Of a stretch of 64,000 nucleotides of DNA, positions 49,227-58,950 are shown piece after piece. The translations under genes and the position numbers were made by a program. The stretch's first letter is position 1, and every line of letters starts with the position of its first letter. The stretch comes from Elusimicrobia bacterium UBA5214 (GTDB lineage Bacteria; Elusimicrobiota; UBA5214): assembly GCA_002412545.1 (NCBI GenBank), contig DHVG01000002.1, forward strand, positions 116,598-180,597, in the 5' to 3' direction. The notes below the pieces were generated by a model, which was not told the origin of the DNA, made no database searches, and worked only from the letters and a program-made list of their open reading frames with translations.

Positions 49227-52200
49227 TTAAATTTTACTATTTTCAAGAAGATTTAGCAAGTATTTTGTTAAAAAAAATATTGTTCTTTCCTGGGGGAAAT
49301 TATGCAGGTTTAAATGTAGGAATTTTTCTTGGAGGAAAAAAACTTTCCCGCGATAATTTTCGGTAAATCTTTTTATTTTCTCTCGGTCAATATTCGCTTC
49401 AGGAAAGAAACTTATTTCCAATCCGCCACGGAGGGATTTTTTACTTTTGATTTCTTTAATCATCAGTTTCTTTGCTAAAATGCGTAACTCGGCTAAAGAG
49501 AAAAGGTTTTCGGTTGGTTCGGGTATTTTACCGAAACGGTCAAGGAGTTCATCTTTCATCTCTTTTAATTCTTTCGTTGAAGACACCGAAAGAATGCGTT
49601 TATAAAAGATAATTCTTATTGAAGAAACCGGGATATAGTTTTCCGGTAAATGCGCTTCCAGAGGAAAATCAAATAGCGGTTCTTTTTCTTTCGATACAGT
49701 TTCGCCTCTAAGTTTTTTGACTTCTTCTTCTAAGAGGCGGCAGTAAAGGTCATAACCGAGTTCACCAATGAAACCGTGCTGTTGCGGACCGAGGACATTC
49801 CCAGCACCACGGATTTCTAAATCTCTTAAAGCAAGACGCATTCCCGAACCTAAAGAAGTAAATTCGGTTAACGCCTGCAGCCGTTTTAACGCACTTTCGG
49901 TAAGTTGCGTGTCACGATTATAAAAAAGGTAACAATATGCCTTCTGGTCGCCTCTACCGATGCGTCCGCGTAGTTGATAAAGTTGAGCTAAACCAAATTC
50001 TTCCGCATTTTCTACAATTAAAGTATTAACCCGGGGCAAGTCCAAACCGGACTCAATGATACTTGTAGAAACAAGTACCGCATATTCACCGGTCAAAAAT
50101 TTATGCATTGTTTTTTCCAGTTCCCGGGCGGACATTTGCCCATGGGCTAAACCAAATTTTATCTCCGGGAGAAAATTCTTCAGCCGGTTGATTACGGTTA
50201 GAATCGTCTCAATCCGGTTATGGACATAAAATACCTGTCCCCCACGGTTAAGTTCCGAAAGAACCGCCTTCTTAATTATTCCATCATTGTGAATAGAGAT
50301 GCAGGTTTCAATTGGTAACCGTCCTTCCGGTGGTGTTTCAATTACCGAAACTTCACGGAGTCCACTTAAAGTCATAGATAATGTCCGGGGTATCGGTGTT
50401 GCGGAAAGAGTAAGTGTATCTACAGAAAAACGCAATTTTTTTAATTTTTCTTTTGCACCTACACCAAAACGATGTTCTTCGTCAATCACTACTAAACCTA
50501 AATCCTTAAATCCAATATCTTTCTGCAAGAGACGATGTGTGCCGATAATGATATCAATTAACCCATTTTTTAAATCGGAAAGAATTTTTTCTTGTTCTCT
50601 TTTTGTCCGGAAACGGGAAAGCATTTCAATATTTACCGGGTATTCTTTGAACCGTTCAGTAAAAGTGCGGTAATGTTGTTCAGCAAGAATTGTTGTCGGG
50701 ACGAGCAGGGCTACCTGTTTACCAGCAAGAGCAACTTTTAATCCTGCACGCATCGCTACTTCAGTTTTACCATAACCGACATCACCAATCACTACCCGGT
50801 CCATCGGTTTGGAAGAGATTAAATCAGTTTTCACTTCTTCAATTGCTTTTGCCTGGTCAGGTGTTTCTTCGTAAGGGAAACTGGCCGCAAATTCTTTTTC
50901 AATATAGGAGTCGGGAGGGAAAGAATAAGCGGGTAAAATTTGACGCTGGGCATAAACCTGGAGAAGTTCACGAGCAAAATTATAGAGTGATTCTTTTATT
51001 TTTTGTTTAAGTCGTTCCCAGGAAATACCATCAAGGGAATAAATTCTTGGACGATGTCCTTGCGGACCGATATATTTCTGGACTAAACGGAAATCAGTAA
51101 TTGGCACATAAAGTTTGTCACCGCCTTTATATTCAAGAGAAAGGAAGTCAGCATATTTATTCTCAATGAGGAGATGTCTTAATCCACGGTAGATACCGAT
51201 ACCATACTGCTCATGAACGATGTAGTCACTGGGTTGGATTTCACTCAGATGTTCAAGGATGCCTCCACTGCGGAATTTTGGTAAACGGTAATGAATTTTA
51301 TAGCGGGCAAAAATATCGTTACCGGTAATAATAACTAATTTCATTTCGGGCAAAAGAAAACCATTTACTAAAGGACCAATAAAAATGGGTAAACTTATTT
51401 CCGGTTTTTTTTCTTCTAAAAGGGCAGACAACCTTTCTTCTTCCTGTCGGTTTTGTGCATAAAGATAAATTTTATATTTTTCTTTAATCCAAGTTTCCAG
51501 TTCTTCTAAAAAAAGAGTAAATTTACCGTTAAAACTTGGTAAATCTTGTGCGCCAAAATTAAACGTTTCGTGAGCAGGCAAAAGAACATTTTCTACTTGC
51601 TTAAAATCGGAAAATTCATTTGACTTCACTGTTTCTTTTACATCAATATCCCAGAAAATTAAGGTATTTTTGGGAAAATACTCGGCAAACCCTGAACCAT
51701 TACGGTTCAGGGCAAGTGGAGTTTGTTTTTCTATGGAAGCAGGAATAATTTTTGCTTCTTGAATATTTTCTTTTGAACGCTGGGTAGTGACATCAAAAAG
51801 ACGTATTTCTTCAATTTTATTTTCAAAAAAAATAATCCGCAAGGGTAAAACAAAATTTGCTGCCCAGAGGTCAACAATTTCGCCGCGGACACTATATTCA
51901 CCGCTTTGTTCAACGAAATCTATCCGTTCATATCCGGCAGAAGTTAAATAATTGACGAATTCATCACGACTGATTTCTTCTTCAAGTTTAATTTCCCGAC
52001 AAAATTTGATGAATTTATCTTTTTTCGGGATAGTTTTTCCCAGAATTTGAGCAGAAGTAACCAGAATTGAGACCTTATTTTCTAAAATTTCATTCAGACC
52101 GGCAATCTGTGCCTGATGGACTTTTTCGGGATATAAATATATCTTTTTAGTTAACTTAAAAAATATTTTTAATGCTTCCAAATCGTCAGTAAGTTCTTCA

Positions 52201-52370
52201 CTTTCTTCCTCAGTTTTTGTTACGGCAACTATCGGACAATCAAGTCTTTCGGCTAAACCAAGCAGAAAAAATGCTTTACTCCCACCGGCAAGTCCGCTTA
52301 CCTGCAGATGTCGCCGGGTAGTGATTTTTCTAATTAGAACCTCAAAAATAGGTAATTCCATTTTTATCAT
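49227..52370 (-). CDS. mfd: Transcription-repair coupling factor
   Basis: A 1047-residue motor that removes stalled RNA polymerase and recruits the UvrABC system. The UvrB-like N-terminal part is present. The RNA-polymerase-interacting CarD-like domain starts PSDYIVHEQYGIGIYRGL. Helicase motifs: GDVGYGKTEVAMRA (Walker A), IGTHRLLQKDI, VVIDEEHRFGV (DEEH), LSATPIPRTL and LPRVNTLIVENAEEFGLAQLYQLRGRIGR. The C-terminal TRCF domain ends the chain. At about 1050 residues it is on the short side for Mfd. AGGAAAC precedes the start at 52370. Confidence 0.96.
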   Translation of the reverse strand: MIKMELPIFEVLIRKITTRRHLQVSGLAGGSKAFFLLGLAERLDCPIVAVTKTEEESEELTDDLEALKIFFKLTKKIYLYPEKVHQAQIAGLNEILENKVSILVTSAQILGKTIPKKDKFIKFCREIKLEEEISRDEFVNYLTSAGYERIDFVEQSGEYSVRGEIVDLWAANFVLPLRIIFFENKIEEIRLFDVTTQRSKENIQEAKIIPASIEKQTPLALNRNGSGFAEYFPKNTLIFWDIDVKETVKSNEFSDFKQVENVLLPAHETFNFGAQDLPSFNGKFTLFLEELETWIKEKYKIYLYAQNRQEEERLSALLEEKKPEISLPIFIGPLVNGFLLPEMKLVIITGNDIFARYKIHYRLPKFRSGGILEHLSEIQPSDYIVHEQYGIGIYRGLRHLLIENKYADFLSLEYKGGDKLYVPITDFRLVQKYIGPQGHRPRIYSLDGISWERLKQKIKESLYNFARELLQVYAQRQILPAYSFPPDSYIEKEFAASFPYEETPDQAKAIEEVKTDLISSKPMDRVVIGDVGYGKTEVAMRAGLKVALAGKQVALLVPTTILAEQHYRTFTERFKEYPVNIEMLSRFRTKREQEKILSDLKNGLIDIIIGTHRLLQKDIGFKDLGLVVIDEEHRFGVGAKEKLKKLRFSVDTLTLSATPIPRTLSMTLSGLREVSVIETPPEGRLPIETCISIHNDGIIKKAVLSELNRGGQVFYVHNRIETILTVINRLKNFLPEIKFGLAHGQMSARELEKTMHKFLTGEYAVLVSTSIIESGLDLPRVNTLIVENAEEFGLAQLYQLRGRIGRGDQKAYCYLFYNRDTQLTESALKRLQALTEFTSLGSGMRLALRDLEIRGAGNVLGPQQHGFIGELGYDLYCRLLEEEVKKLRGETVSKEKEPLFDFPLEAHLPENYIPVSSIRIIFYKRILSVSSTKELKEMKDELLDRFGKIPEPTENLFSLAELRILAKKLMIKEIKSKKSLRGGLEISFFPEANIDREKIKRFTENYRGKVFFLQEKFLHLNLHNFPQERTIFFLTKYLLNLLENSKI

Positions 52371-52434
52371 TGTTTCCTATAAAAACAAGTATAGTAAAAC
52401 AATGACTATTTTAGCAAATTTTATTCTCCTTCGC

Positions 52435-52457
52435 CCCGATAGGTCATGGTCTACCGA
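52435..52457 (+). repeat. Dispersed palindromic repeat, copy identical to 1367
   Basis: Exact copy of the 23-nt element at 1367-1389, in the gap between mfd and pilB. It is followed by a GTAACATTGGG block like that in the c-di-GMP riboswitch arm, and lies within a longer TTCTCCTTC...GAAGGAGAA inverted pair. Confidence 0.75.
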
Positions 52458-52524
52458 GAATACCCCCCCGATGTAACATTGGGACAGAAATGAAGGCGAG
52501 GAGAAGGAGAATTCCGCTCTGATA

Positions 52525-52544
52525 CCCCGCCCCTTAGGGCGGGG
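52525..52544. repeat. Perfect GC-rich hairpin
   Basis: CCCCGCCC - CTTA - GGGCGGGG, an 8-bp perfect stem in an AT-rich genome. A frame through it reads EAPRPKGRGI, a low-complexity product of palindromic repeats. No T-run follows on the minus strand; on the plus strand CATTTTTT lies 8 nt away. Confidence 0.6.
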
Positions 52545-52605
52545 AGCTTCATTTTTTGGAGTTGTTGTCTGATTTTTTAAAGGGGGAAACAAGAAGCAAG
52601 AAGGG

Positions 52606-54144
52606 TTAACTTTCAGTTACCCGGAGGATTTCTTCCGGCGTAGTGATACCTTGAACAACTTTTTCCCAGCCGTCTTCCCGAAGGGTCTTCATTCCTTTTT
52701 TTCTTGCAGTTTCTTTTAGTATTGTCGGGGTTGCTTTTTTTATAATCAGTTCGCGCAAATCGTTATCTATGAGTATCAGTTCAAATATACCGGTCCGACC
52801 ACGATATCCAGTTTGATGACATATTTTGCATCCTTTGCCTCGGTAAAAAACGATATCCTTATTCAATTGTTGCATTTCCAGGGTAGTAATTAATTCTTCT
52901 GAAAGTTTATATTGTTCCCTGCAGTTTGTGCAGATAGTCCGGACCAAACGCTGAGCAAGGACACCGATGAGTGCCGAAGAAATGAGAAATGGCTCAACAT
53001 GCATATCAATAAGCCGAGTAACCGCACCGATTGCATCATTAGTGTGGAGAGTAGTAAGAACCAGGTGACCGGTCAATGCTGCTCGCATAGCAATTTCTAC
53101 GGTTTCTAAATCGCGCACTTCTCCAACCATAATCACATCCGGGTCCTGACGCAGGACTGCCCGTAACCCGTCAGCAAAAGTGAAACCAGCTTCCGGATTC
53201 ATTTCCGCTTGATTAATACCTCTTAGGAAATACTCACGCGGGTCTTCTAAAGTAATAATGTTTTTTCCTGGTGAGTTAATTTTCTGCAAGGCAGCATACA
53301 AGGTGCTTGTCTTTCCGCTTCCGGTCGGACCGGTAACAAGAATAATACCGTAGGGTTTTTTAATCAGCATTTTAAATTTTTCTAAGGTGTCGGTTGGGAA
53401 TCCCAGTTTTTCTAAGTTAACATTTGTCTCCTTTTGGTCAAGAATACGGAGGACTACTTTTTCGCCAAAAGCCACCGGAAAAGTGGAAACTCGCACATCA
53501 ACTTCACGGTCTTCTATGCGCACACGGAAACGTCCATCCTGCGGACGACGGCGTTCAACGATATCCAAACCAGCGACGATTTTTATCCGGGGGATAATCG
53601 GCAACTGCAATTGTTGAGGGAAAGAAATAGACTCATGTAAGATACCGTCAATACGGAACCGTATTTTTACTGTATTTTCTTCCGGTTCAATATGAATATC
53701 GCTTGCTTTTTCTTTGATTGCTTGGGAAAGGAGCAGGTTTACAAATTTGATTACTGGCGGTTCCTCGCTTATCCGCTGTAACCTAAGAAGGTCAAGGTGT
53801 TCTTCTTTAGCGAATGTAATGCCCATTTTCCCGATATTCTTGATAATTTCGTCCATTGAATCGCTTACTCCATAAAACTGTTCAATTGTCTTAAAGATAT
53901 CGGTTTCATTACTTGTCACTGGCTGGATATTACATCCGGTTATCAGTCGTGCTTCATCAATAGCAATGATATTCATCGGGTCAGACATCGCTACGGTTAA
54001 TGTATCTTTAATTTTGAAGAGAGGCACCATTTTATATTTCTTTGCCAATTTTTCCGGCATAATATTTACCACCTCGGGGTCAATAAGATAACTGTTTAAT
54101 TCAATAAAAGGAATATTACTGGTAATTTTATCCGGGTTAGCCAT
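52606..54144 (-). CDS. pilB: Type IV pilus assembly/extension ATPase (PilB/GspE family)
   Basis: I choose ATG 54144 (512 residues), which overlaps the preceding response-regulator stop by 8 nt; a TTG at 54159 would add five residues. An N-terminal MshEN-type domain (LIDPEVVNIMPEKLAKKYKMVPLF) precedes the motor: Walker A GPTGSGKTSTLYA, ITLEDPREYFL, Walker B VIMVGEVRDLET and GHLVLTTLHTNDAIGAVTRL. Four zinc cysteines (CTNCREQY, CKICHQTGYRGR) are typical of PilB. It powers pilus polymerisation. It is the last gene of a signalling operon. Confidence 0.94.
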   Translation of the reverse strand: MANPDKITSNIPFIELNSYLIDPEVVNIMPEKLAKKYKMVPLFKIKDTLTVAMSDPMNIIAIDEARLITGCNIQPVTSNETDIFKTIEQFYGVSDSMDEIIKNIGKMGITFAKEEHLDLLRLQRISEEPPVIKFVNLLLSQAIKEKASDIHIEPEENTVKIRFRIDGILHESISFPQQLQLPIIPRIKIVAGLDIVERRRPQDGRFRVRIEDREVDVRVSTFPVAFGEKVVLRILDQKETNVNLEKLGFPTDTLEKFKMLIKKPYGIILVTGPTGSGKTSTLYAALQKINSPGKNIITLEDPREYFLRGINQAEMNPEAGFTFADGLRAVLRQDPDVIMVGEVRDLETVEIAMRAALTGHLVLTTLHTNDAIGAVTRLIDMHVEPFLISSALIGVLAQRLVRTICTNCREQYKLSEELITTLEMQQLNKDIVFYRGKGCKICHQTGYRGRTGIFELILIDNDLRELIIKKATPTILKETARKKGMKTLREDGWEKVVQGITTPEEILRVTES

Positions 54145-54517
54145 TTTGGGTTTCACCAAGTAATTCTTTTACTTTTTGTAACAATTCGTTAGGTCTAAAC
54201 GGTTTAGTCAGATAATAATTTGCACCAGCTTTTTCACCCCACATTTTATCCTCTTCTTGACTTTTTGCGGTGAGCATAATGATTGGGGTATGCCGGTAAT
54301 TTTCATCAAATTTAAGTAATCGGCAGACCTGATACCCGTCTAATCCCGGGAGCATTAAATCTAAGATGATTAAATCGGGCAATTCAGTTTTTGCTTTTTT
54401 GTAGCCCTCGTTTCCATCGGTTGCGGTAAGGACATTGTAGCCGTTAGCTTCCAGTCGCATTTTTATGGTTTCTAAGATATCCGGTTCATCATCAACAACT
54501 AAAATTTTTTTCGGCAT
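54137..54517 (-). CDS. Single-domain response regulator (CheY-like)
   Basis: A 126-residue receiver: acidic pair VDDEPD, phospho-acceptor aspartate in LIILDLMLPGLDGYQV near residue 53, TAKSQEEDKMWGEKAGANYYLTKPF with the conserved threonine and lysine. No output domain. It sits between the sensor kinase gene and pilB and overlaps pilB. An inferred role is to pass phosphorylation signals to the pilus motor or to another regulator. Confidence 0.9.
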   Translation of the reverse strand: MPKKILVVDDEPDILETIKMRLEANGYNVLTATDGNEGYKKAKTELPDLIILDLMLPGLDGYQVCRLLKFDENYRHTPIIMLTAKSQEEDKMWGEKAGANYYLTKPFRPNELLQKVKELLGETQNG

Positions 54518-54520
54518 TTT

Positions 54521-56149
54521 TTATTCCCGAGGGAGAAGAAAACTAAATTTGCTACCTTTCCCGAGTTCACTCTCTGCCCAGATTCTACCGTGATGTTTTT
54601 CAATAATTCCTTTACAAATAGCCAAGCCCAATCCCGTCCCTTTTATTTTTGTTTTGGCGGAAGAACGTACTTGATAAAATTTATCAAATATTTTTTCCAA
54701 GTCCTGGGACGGTATACCTATTCCGTTATCAACAATCTCAACTTGCACACCTTCTTCAGATATTCTTGCAATAACCTTGATTGTTCCATTTTCCGGGGTG
54801 AATTTTATTGCATTACCAATAAGATTAGTAATTACCTGATTAATTCTATCCGAGTCAATATTTATCTCGGGTAAGTTCGCATCGGCATCAATGAATAAGG
54901 AGATATTTTTTTTACTTGCCGATTCATTCAAAAAGAGGACAATATCTTTGATTAACTGGTTAAGATTAGTTTTTTCTTTTTTCAATTCCAATCTATTTGC
55001 TTCAATTCGTGAAATATCCAGAAGGTCATCAATGAGTCGGCCTAAACGGTCAATATTACGATTGATGATGAGTAATGAACTCTTCTGGTATTCGCTTACT
55101 TCACCGGCAATACCATCAAGTAAGTTGTCCATTGCTCCTCTGATTGCGGTTAAAGGTGTGCGTAACTCGTGTGAGACCATAGAAACGAAATCCGACTTCA
55201 TCTGGTCAATTTTTCGTTCTTCAGTAACATCACGCAAAATTAGCAGTGTGCCAATCTTTTTATCTTCTCTATCTTTTACGGTAGTCATTTCAAACCGGAC
55301 AATTCTTGGATACGGTTGGAACAAATCTATTTCCTTAATTGTAGGTTTATCCATTTCTTCTTTAAGCGTTTCCCAGGAAGTTGAAATATTCAATTCTCTA
55401 AATCGCTGGTTCACTTTCGTTATATCTAATTTTTCATTCTTGTTGAAGCCAAGCATTTCTCTTGCGGTTGGATTGTGAATAATCAATTCATCCTTTTCGT
55501 CAGTCATAATTACTCCTTCGGACATATTTTCTACCATTATTCTCATCTTGCTTTTTTCTGCCGAAATTACTGCCTGTAATCGTTCAATCGCACCCGATGC
55601 CTGGCTAGCAATAGTGTAAAGAAGTTTTATTGTCTCTTCCGGATATTCTATTTCCCTAATACTACCAATATTTAAAATACCGACGATTTCATCCCGCACA
55701 AAGAGAGGTACATCAAATGAAGATTTAACTTTTTGTTCTTTTACAATCAAATTTCCTGCTACTTTAGTTTTCAATTCCCAATCTTTTTGTTCTAAATTGA
55801 TATTCCGGAGAGCAAGAGTGTTAAACTTTATGATTAGATTATTTCTAATTTCTTCTAAGAAGGATTGTTCCGGATTAAAGGTAGTTCGGATTGATATTTG
55901 CGGTTTCTCATCCTTACCAGCAATAAGTAAAGAAGCACAGAAATCGTAATTCACGACCCGATGGAGGGAATCCACCAAAAGATGAATAAGTTCATCGTAG
56001 TCAAGAGTATAACTTATGGCATTACTCAGTTCGTAGAGGATGGATAACTCAAAAATTCTTTGTTTTAATTCTTCTTTCAGGTGTCTATTTTCGGCAATAA
56101 TTTCTTCTTGGTTGGTAATCGGAATTATATCCGAAGAAGTATTTAACAT
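54521..56149 (-). CDS. Sensor histidine kinase (GAF-PAS-HisKA-HATPase)
   Basis: A 542-residue soluble kinase, starting at ATG 56149 (a GTG directly before it is possible). An N-terminal coiled coil is followed by a GAF domain (LSILYELSNAISYTLDYDELIHLL). A PAS-like domain lies around 225-320 (MRIMVENMSEGVIMTDEKDELIIHNPTAREMLG). The kinase core has the phospho-histidine in FVSMVSHELRTPLTAIRGA, N-box QVITNLIGNAIKFTP, VDNGIGIPSQDLEKIFDKFYQ and GTGLGLAICKGI. No membrane segment, so it senses a cytoplasmic signal. Confidence 0.92.
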   Translation of the reverse strand: MLNTSSDIIPITNQEEIIAENRHLKEELKQRIFELSILYELSNAISYTLDYDELIHLLVDSLHRVVNYDFCASLLIAGKDEKPQISIRTTFNPEQSFLEEIRNNLIIKFNTLALRNINLEQKDWELKTKVAGNLIVKEQKVKSSFDVPLFVRDEIVGILNIGSIREIEYPEETIKLLYTIASQASGAIERLQAVISAEKSKMRIMVENMSEGVIMTDEKDELIIHNPTAREMLGFNKNEKLDITKVNQRFRELNISTSWETLKEEMDKPTIKEIDLFQPYPRIVRFEMTTVKDREDKKIGTLLILRDVTEERKIDQMKSDFVSMVSHELRTPLTAIRGAMDNLLDGIAGEVSEYQKSSLLIINRNIDRLGRLIDDLLDISRIEANRLELKKEKTNLNQLIKDIVLFLNESASKKNISLFIDADANLPEINIDSDRINQVITNLIGNAIKFTPENGTIKVIARISEEGVQVEIVDNGIGIPSQDLEKIFDKFYQVRSSAKTKIKGTGLGLAICKGIIEKHHGRIWAESELGKGSKFSFLLPRE

Positions 56150-56153
56150 CACC

Positions 56154-56903
56154 TTATTCTATTTTTTGTTCTACACTTTTAAGGAAACCGAATATTTTTT
56201 CAATGTCCAAAGGTTTAGAAAGACAACCCCGAATACCGGATAATTGTTTTGCCTCCTCTAATTTTTCCGGATAACTGGTCATAAAGATAACTTGCGGTTT
56301 ATTAGATACCTCTCTAAATTTTTGATATAATTTTATACCGCTGGTATCTTTGAGAACGATATCCAGAAAGATAAGGTCAAATTCCTTTTCTTTAATTAAC
56401 TTTTCCGCCTGCTCACTGTTGTTTGCTACTTCAAAGGAGTAATTTTTTCTCCCTAAAAAATTGGAAAAGAAATCAAGCATATTCTCATCGTCATCAACAA
56501 CCAGGATGCGTGGTTTGGTCGTAAATTTACTCAACTGGATATCGCTGAGTATTGTATTAACTTGGGTGATATCAAAAGGCTTGTAGATTGAATCACGCAC
56601 TCCTTCCTTTTTCGCTTGTTCCAGTGTTTCTTCTACGGCATAACCGGTCATCATTACTACCGGTATTTCGGGATTGATTTTCCGTATTTGCCGGTATGTT
56701 TCTAAACCATCCATCCCCGGCATTTTTACATCCAAAAAACAAATATCAAAACTTTTTTCTTTCACTAATTCTACCCCACGGTAACCGTTTTCTGCCTCGG
56801 TTACTTCAACCCCTTGTGCCGATAAAAGACGACCAAAAAAAACACGGATAATTTTTTCATCGTCAATAACTAAAACTTTAAGTCCCGTTTTTGCCGTAGT
56901 CAT
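56154..56903 (-). CDS. Dual-receiver protein (REC-REC)
   Basis: I prefer ATG 56903 (249 residues; GGGGG lies upstream) over a TTG three codons earlier. Two full receiver domains: the first with VLVIDDEKIIRVFF and IDCFLDVKMPGMDG-like CFLDVKMPGMDGLE, the second with ILVVDDDENMLDFF and DLIFLDIVLKDTSG. Conserved MTGYAVEE and MTSYPEKLE with SKPLD complete the sites. No output domain. Tandem receivers often buffer or relay phosphoryl groups. Confidence 0.9.
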   Translation of the reverse strand: MTTAKTGLKVLVIDDEKIIRVFFGRLLSAQGVEVTEAENGYRGVELVKEKSFDICFLDVKMPGMDGLETYRQIRKINPEIPVVMMTGYAVEETLEQAKKEGVRDSIYKPFDITQVNTILSDIQLSKFTTKPRILVVDDDENMLDFFSNFLGRKNYSFEVANNSEQAEKLIKEKEFDLIFLDIVLKDTSGIKLYQKFREVSNKPQVIFMTSYPEKLEEAKQLSGIRGCLSKPLDIEKIFGFLKSVEQKIE

Positions 56904-56927
56904 GAAATTCAACCCCCGTTTAAATAT

Positions 56928-57320
56928 TTATTTGCTTGTAGTGGAAGACTTTGCTTTGGCAATTTCTTCAATAACTTCAGCCAGTTCTTTAATCTCAAAT
57001 GGTTTAAGAAAAAACCGATATGGATTTAACTTTTTTGCTTCTTCTTCTAATGTCTGTTTTGCACTGCTGGACATAATTACCACCGGTAATTCGGGCTTAA
57101 TTTGTTTAATAATTTTTAAAGTTTCTACCCCGTCCATCTTGGGCATAACCGTATCCAGAAAGACAAGGTCATAAGTTTCTTGCTTTACTTTTTCAATACC
57201 ATTCAATCCATTTTCTGCAATTTCGTATTTATACCCGTACTTCTGAATTAAACGGGATAATACCGCCTGGATTAATTCATCATCATCAATGATTAAGAGT
57301 AATAATGTTTTGCTATCCAT
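56928..57320 (-). CDS. Single-domain response regulator
   Basis: A 130-residue receiver: LLIIDDDELIQAVLSR, the phospho-acceptor aspartate in DLVFLDTVMPKMDGVETL, VIMSSSAKQTLEEEAK (serine in place of threonine) and RFFLKPFEIKELAEVI with the conserved lysine. No output domain. It is 20 nt downstream of the receiver-kinase gene, its likely cognate. Confidence 0.9.
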   Translation of the reverse strand: MDSKTLLLLIIDDDELIQAVLSRLIQKYGYKYEIAENGLNGIEKVKQETYDLVFLDTVMPKMDGVETLKIIKQIKPELPVVIMSSSAKQTLEEEAKKLNPYRFFLKPFEIKELAEVIEEIAKAKSSTTSK

Positions 57321-57339
57321 TAATTTAATTGCAAAGTAA

Positions 57340-58950
57340 TCATCCTTTCAAAATTGGTAAAGTAATTACAAATTTTGCACCTTTATCTTTACCTTCACTT
57401 TCTACTCTAATGTTTCCTTGGTGTTTCTGAATGATTCCGTGGCTTACCGAAAGTCCTAATCCAGTTCCCTTGCCTACTTCTTTGGTAGTAAAAAACGGTT
57501 CAAAGATGTGTTTCAAATTCTCTTTTTCAATTCCTATACCGGTGTCAATAAAAGAAATTTCTATTGAATCCGGTTCTCTGAAGTATGTATTTATGGTTAA
57601 GGTGCCACCTTTAGGCATCGCTTGTTGTGCATTTACAATGATGTTCAAAAATACCTGTTGTAAATGACTTGTACTTGCATTTATAAAAGGTGAATTCTGA
57701 GCGTAATTCCTGACTATTTTTACATTAGCAAGTGTAATTTGATGTTCACATAACTTCAATGTTTCTTCAATTACTTCATTAACATTAGCCGGTTTAAAAT
57801 CAAATTGGGATTGCCTGGAGAAACTTAACAAACTGGCAATAATCTTTTTACAGCGCTGAGCAGATTTCTCAATTTCTTTGAGGTCATTTTTCCAAGGAAT
57901 ATCGTTGGGTATTTCGTTAATAAGTATTTGGGCAAAACCCAGTATCCCGCTTAAAGGATTATTCAATTCATGAGCCGCTCCTCCGGCTAACTGCCCAAGA
58001 GCGGCTAATTTCTCCGATTGGATAAGTTTTGCTTGTGATATTTCAAGATTACGGCATACCTCTTTTAATTCGGTGATTTTCTCCTCTAATTTTTTATAAA
58101 GATGTGCGTTTTCTATTGCCTGACTGATTTGAGCGACAAAAACCGAAACCATCTGAAGGTCAGTTTGACTAAAATTTTCTTTAGTTTGGGTCCTCGTCAG
58201 GTTGATTAACCCGAGGAGATTGTCCCCTCGTATTATTGGAAAAAGAATTGCCGAATTTGTTCCATTGTAATCTACAAATTTGTTAAATTCCGGATAGTTG
58301 CCGAATCCTTCAACTAAAAGTAAAGGTGCTCTTGTCTGTTTGGTCTTCTCAGCAATAATCTGACCGAGGGTTAACCTTTTTTCTTTCTCAATTTCTCCAT
58401 CAAATCCAGAAGAAGCAGCAAGATAAAGTTTTTCTTGTTCGTCATAAAGCATAATTGATACCTCGTCAGCACGGAAAGTCCTAATACTTAAATCAACGAT
58501 TATATTCAGCAGGTCGTCTAACTTTAGCGAAGAGAATACTGCCCTACTTGTTTCGTAAAGGGCAAGGGTAAATTTTAATTCTTTCTTTTCTAAAACTTTT
58601 TCAATGAGAGTAGTTAATTCATCAATATTGAACGGTTTGGCGATGTAATCATAAGCACCCATTTTCATACATTCTACTGCCGTTTCTACCGTGCCGTAAC
58701 CGGTAGCAACAATTGCTTCTATTGTCGGGTCAATTTTTTTTATTTCTTTCAAGGTTTCCGTGCCACTTAATTTTGGCATTTTTAAGTCAAGAATAACCAA
58801 GTCAAACTTTCCTTGTTTAACTTTTTCTATTCCCTCAAGACCGTCAGCAGTGGTAACGATACTATACCCTCGTGAACCCAATTCAAAAGTAAGTAAATCC
58901 CGCAACCCCCTTTCATCATCAATGACTAAAATTTTTTGTTTACTTCCCAT
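57340..58950 (-). CDS. Hybrid kinase REC-GAF-HisKA-HATPase
   Basis: A 536-residue protein. An N-terminal receiver (ILVIDDERGLRDLLTFEL; acceptor aspartate in DLVILDLKMPKLSGTE; ATGYGTVETAVECM; YIAKPF) lies before a GAF domain (about 150-300). The kinase core has histidine in LAALGQLAGGAAHELNNPLSGILGFAQ, N-box QQVFLNIIVNAQQAMPKGG and GTGLGLSVSHGI. This order, receiver first, suggests the kinase is itself switched by phosphorylation from another kinase. Its ATG overlaps the preceding stop codon (TAATG). Confidence 0.92.
   Translation of the reverse strand: MGSKQKILVIDDERGLRDLLTFELGSRGYSIVTTADGLEGIEKVKQGKFDLVILDLKMPKLSGTETLKEIKKIDPTIEAIVATGYGTVETAVECMKMGAYDYIAKPFNIDELTTLIEKVLEKKELKFTLALYETSRAVFSSLKLDDLLNIIVDLSIRTFRADEVSIMLYDEQEKLYLAASSGFDGEIEKEKRLTLGQIIAEKTKQTRAPLLLVEGFGNYPEFNKFVDYNGTNSAILFPIIRGDNLLGLINLTRTQTKENFSQTDLQMVSVFVAQISQAIENAHLYKKLEEKITELKEVCRNLEISQAKLIQSEKLAALGQLAGGAAHELNNPLSGILGFAQILINEIPNDIPWKNDLKEIEKSAQRCKKIIASLLSFSRQSQFDFKPANVNEVIEETLKLCEHQITLANVKIVRNYAQNSPFINASTSHLQQVFLNIIVNAQQAMPKGGTLTINTYFREPDSIEISFIDTGIGIEKENLKHIFEPFFTTKEVGKGTGLGLSVSHGIIQKHQGNIRVESEGKDKGAKFVITLPILKG

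Noticed and set aside
52377..52592. 71-codon minus-strand ORF between mfd and pilB
   Set aside because: It is read through a 23-nt palindromic repeat and the CCCCGCCC hairpin (giving EAPRPKGRGI), a well-known type of spurious repeat translation.
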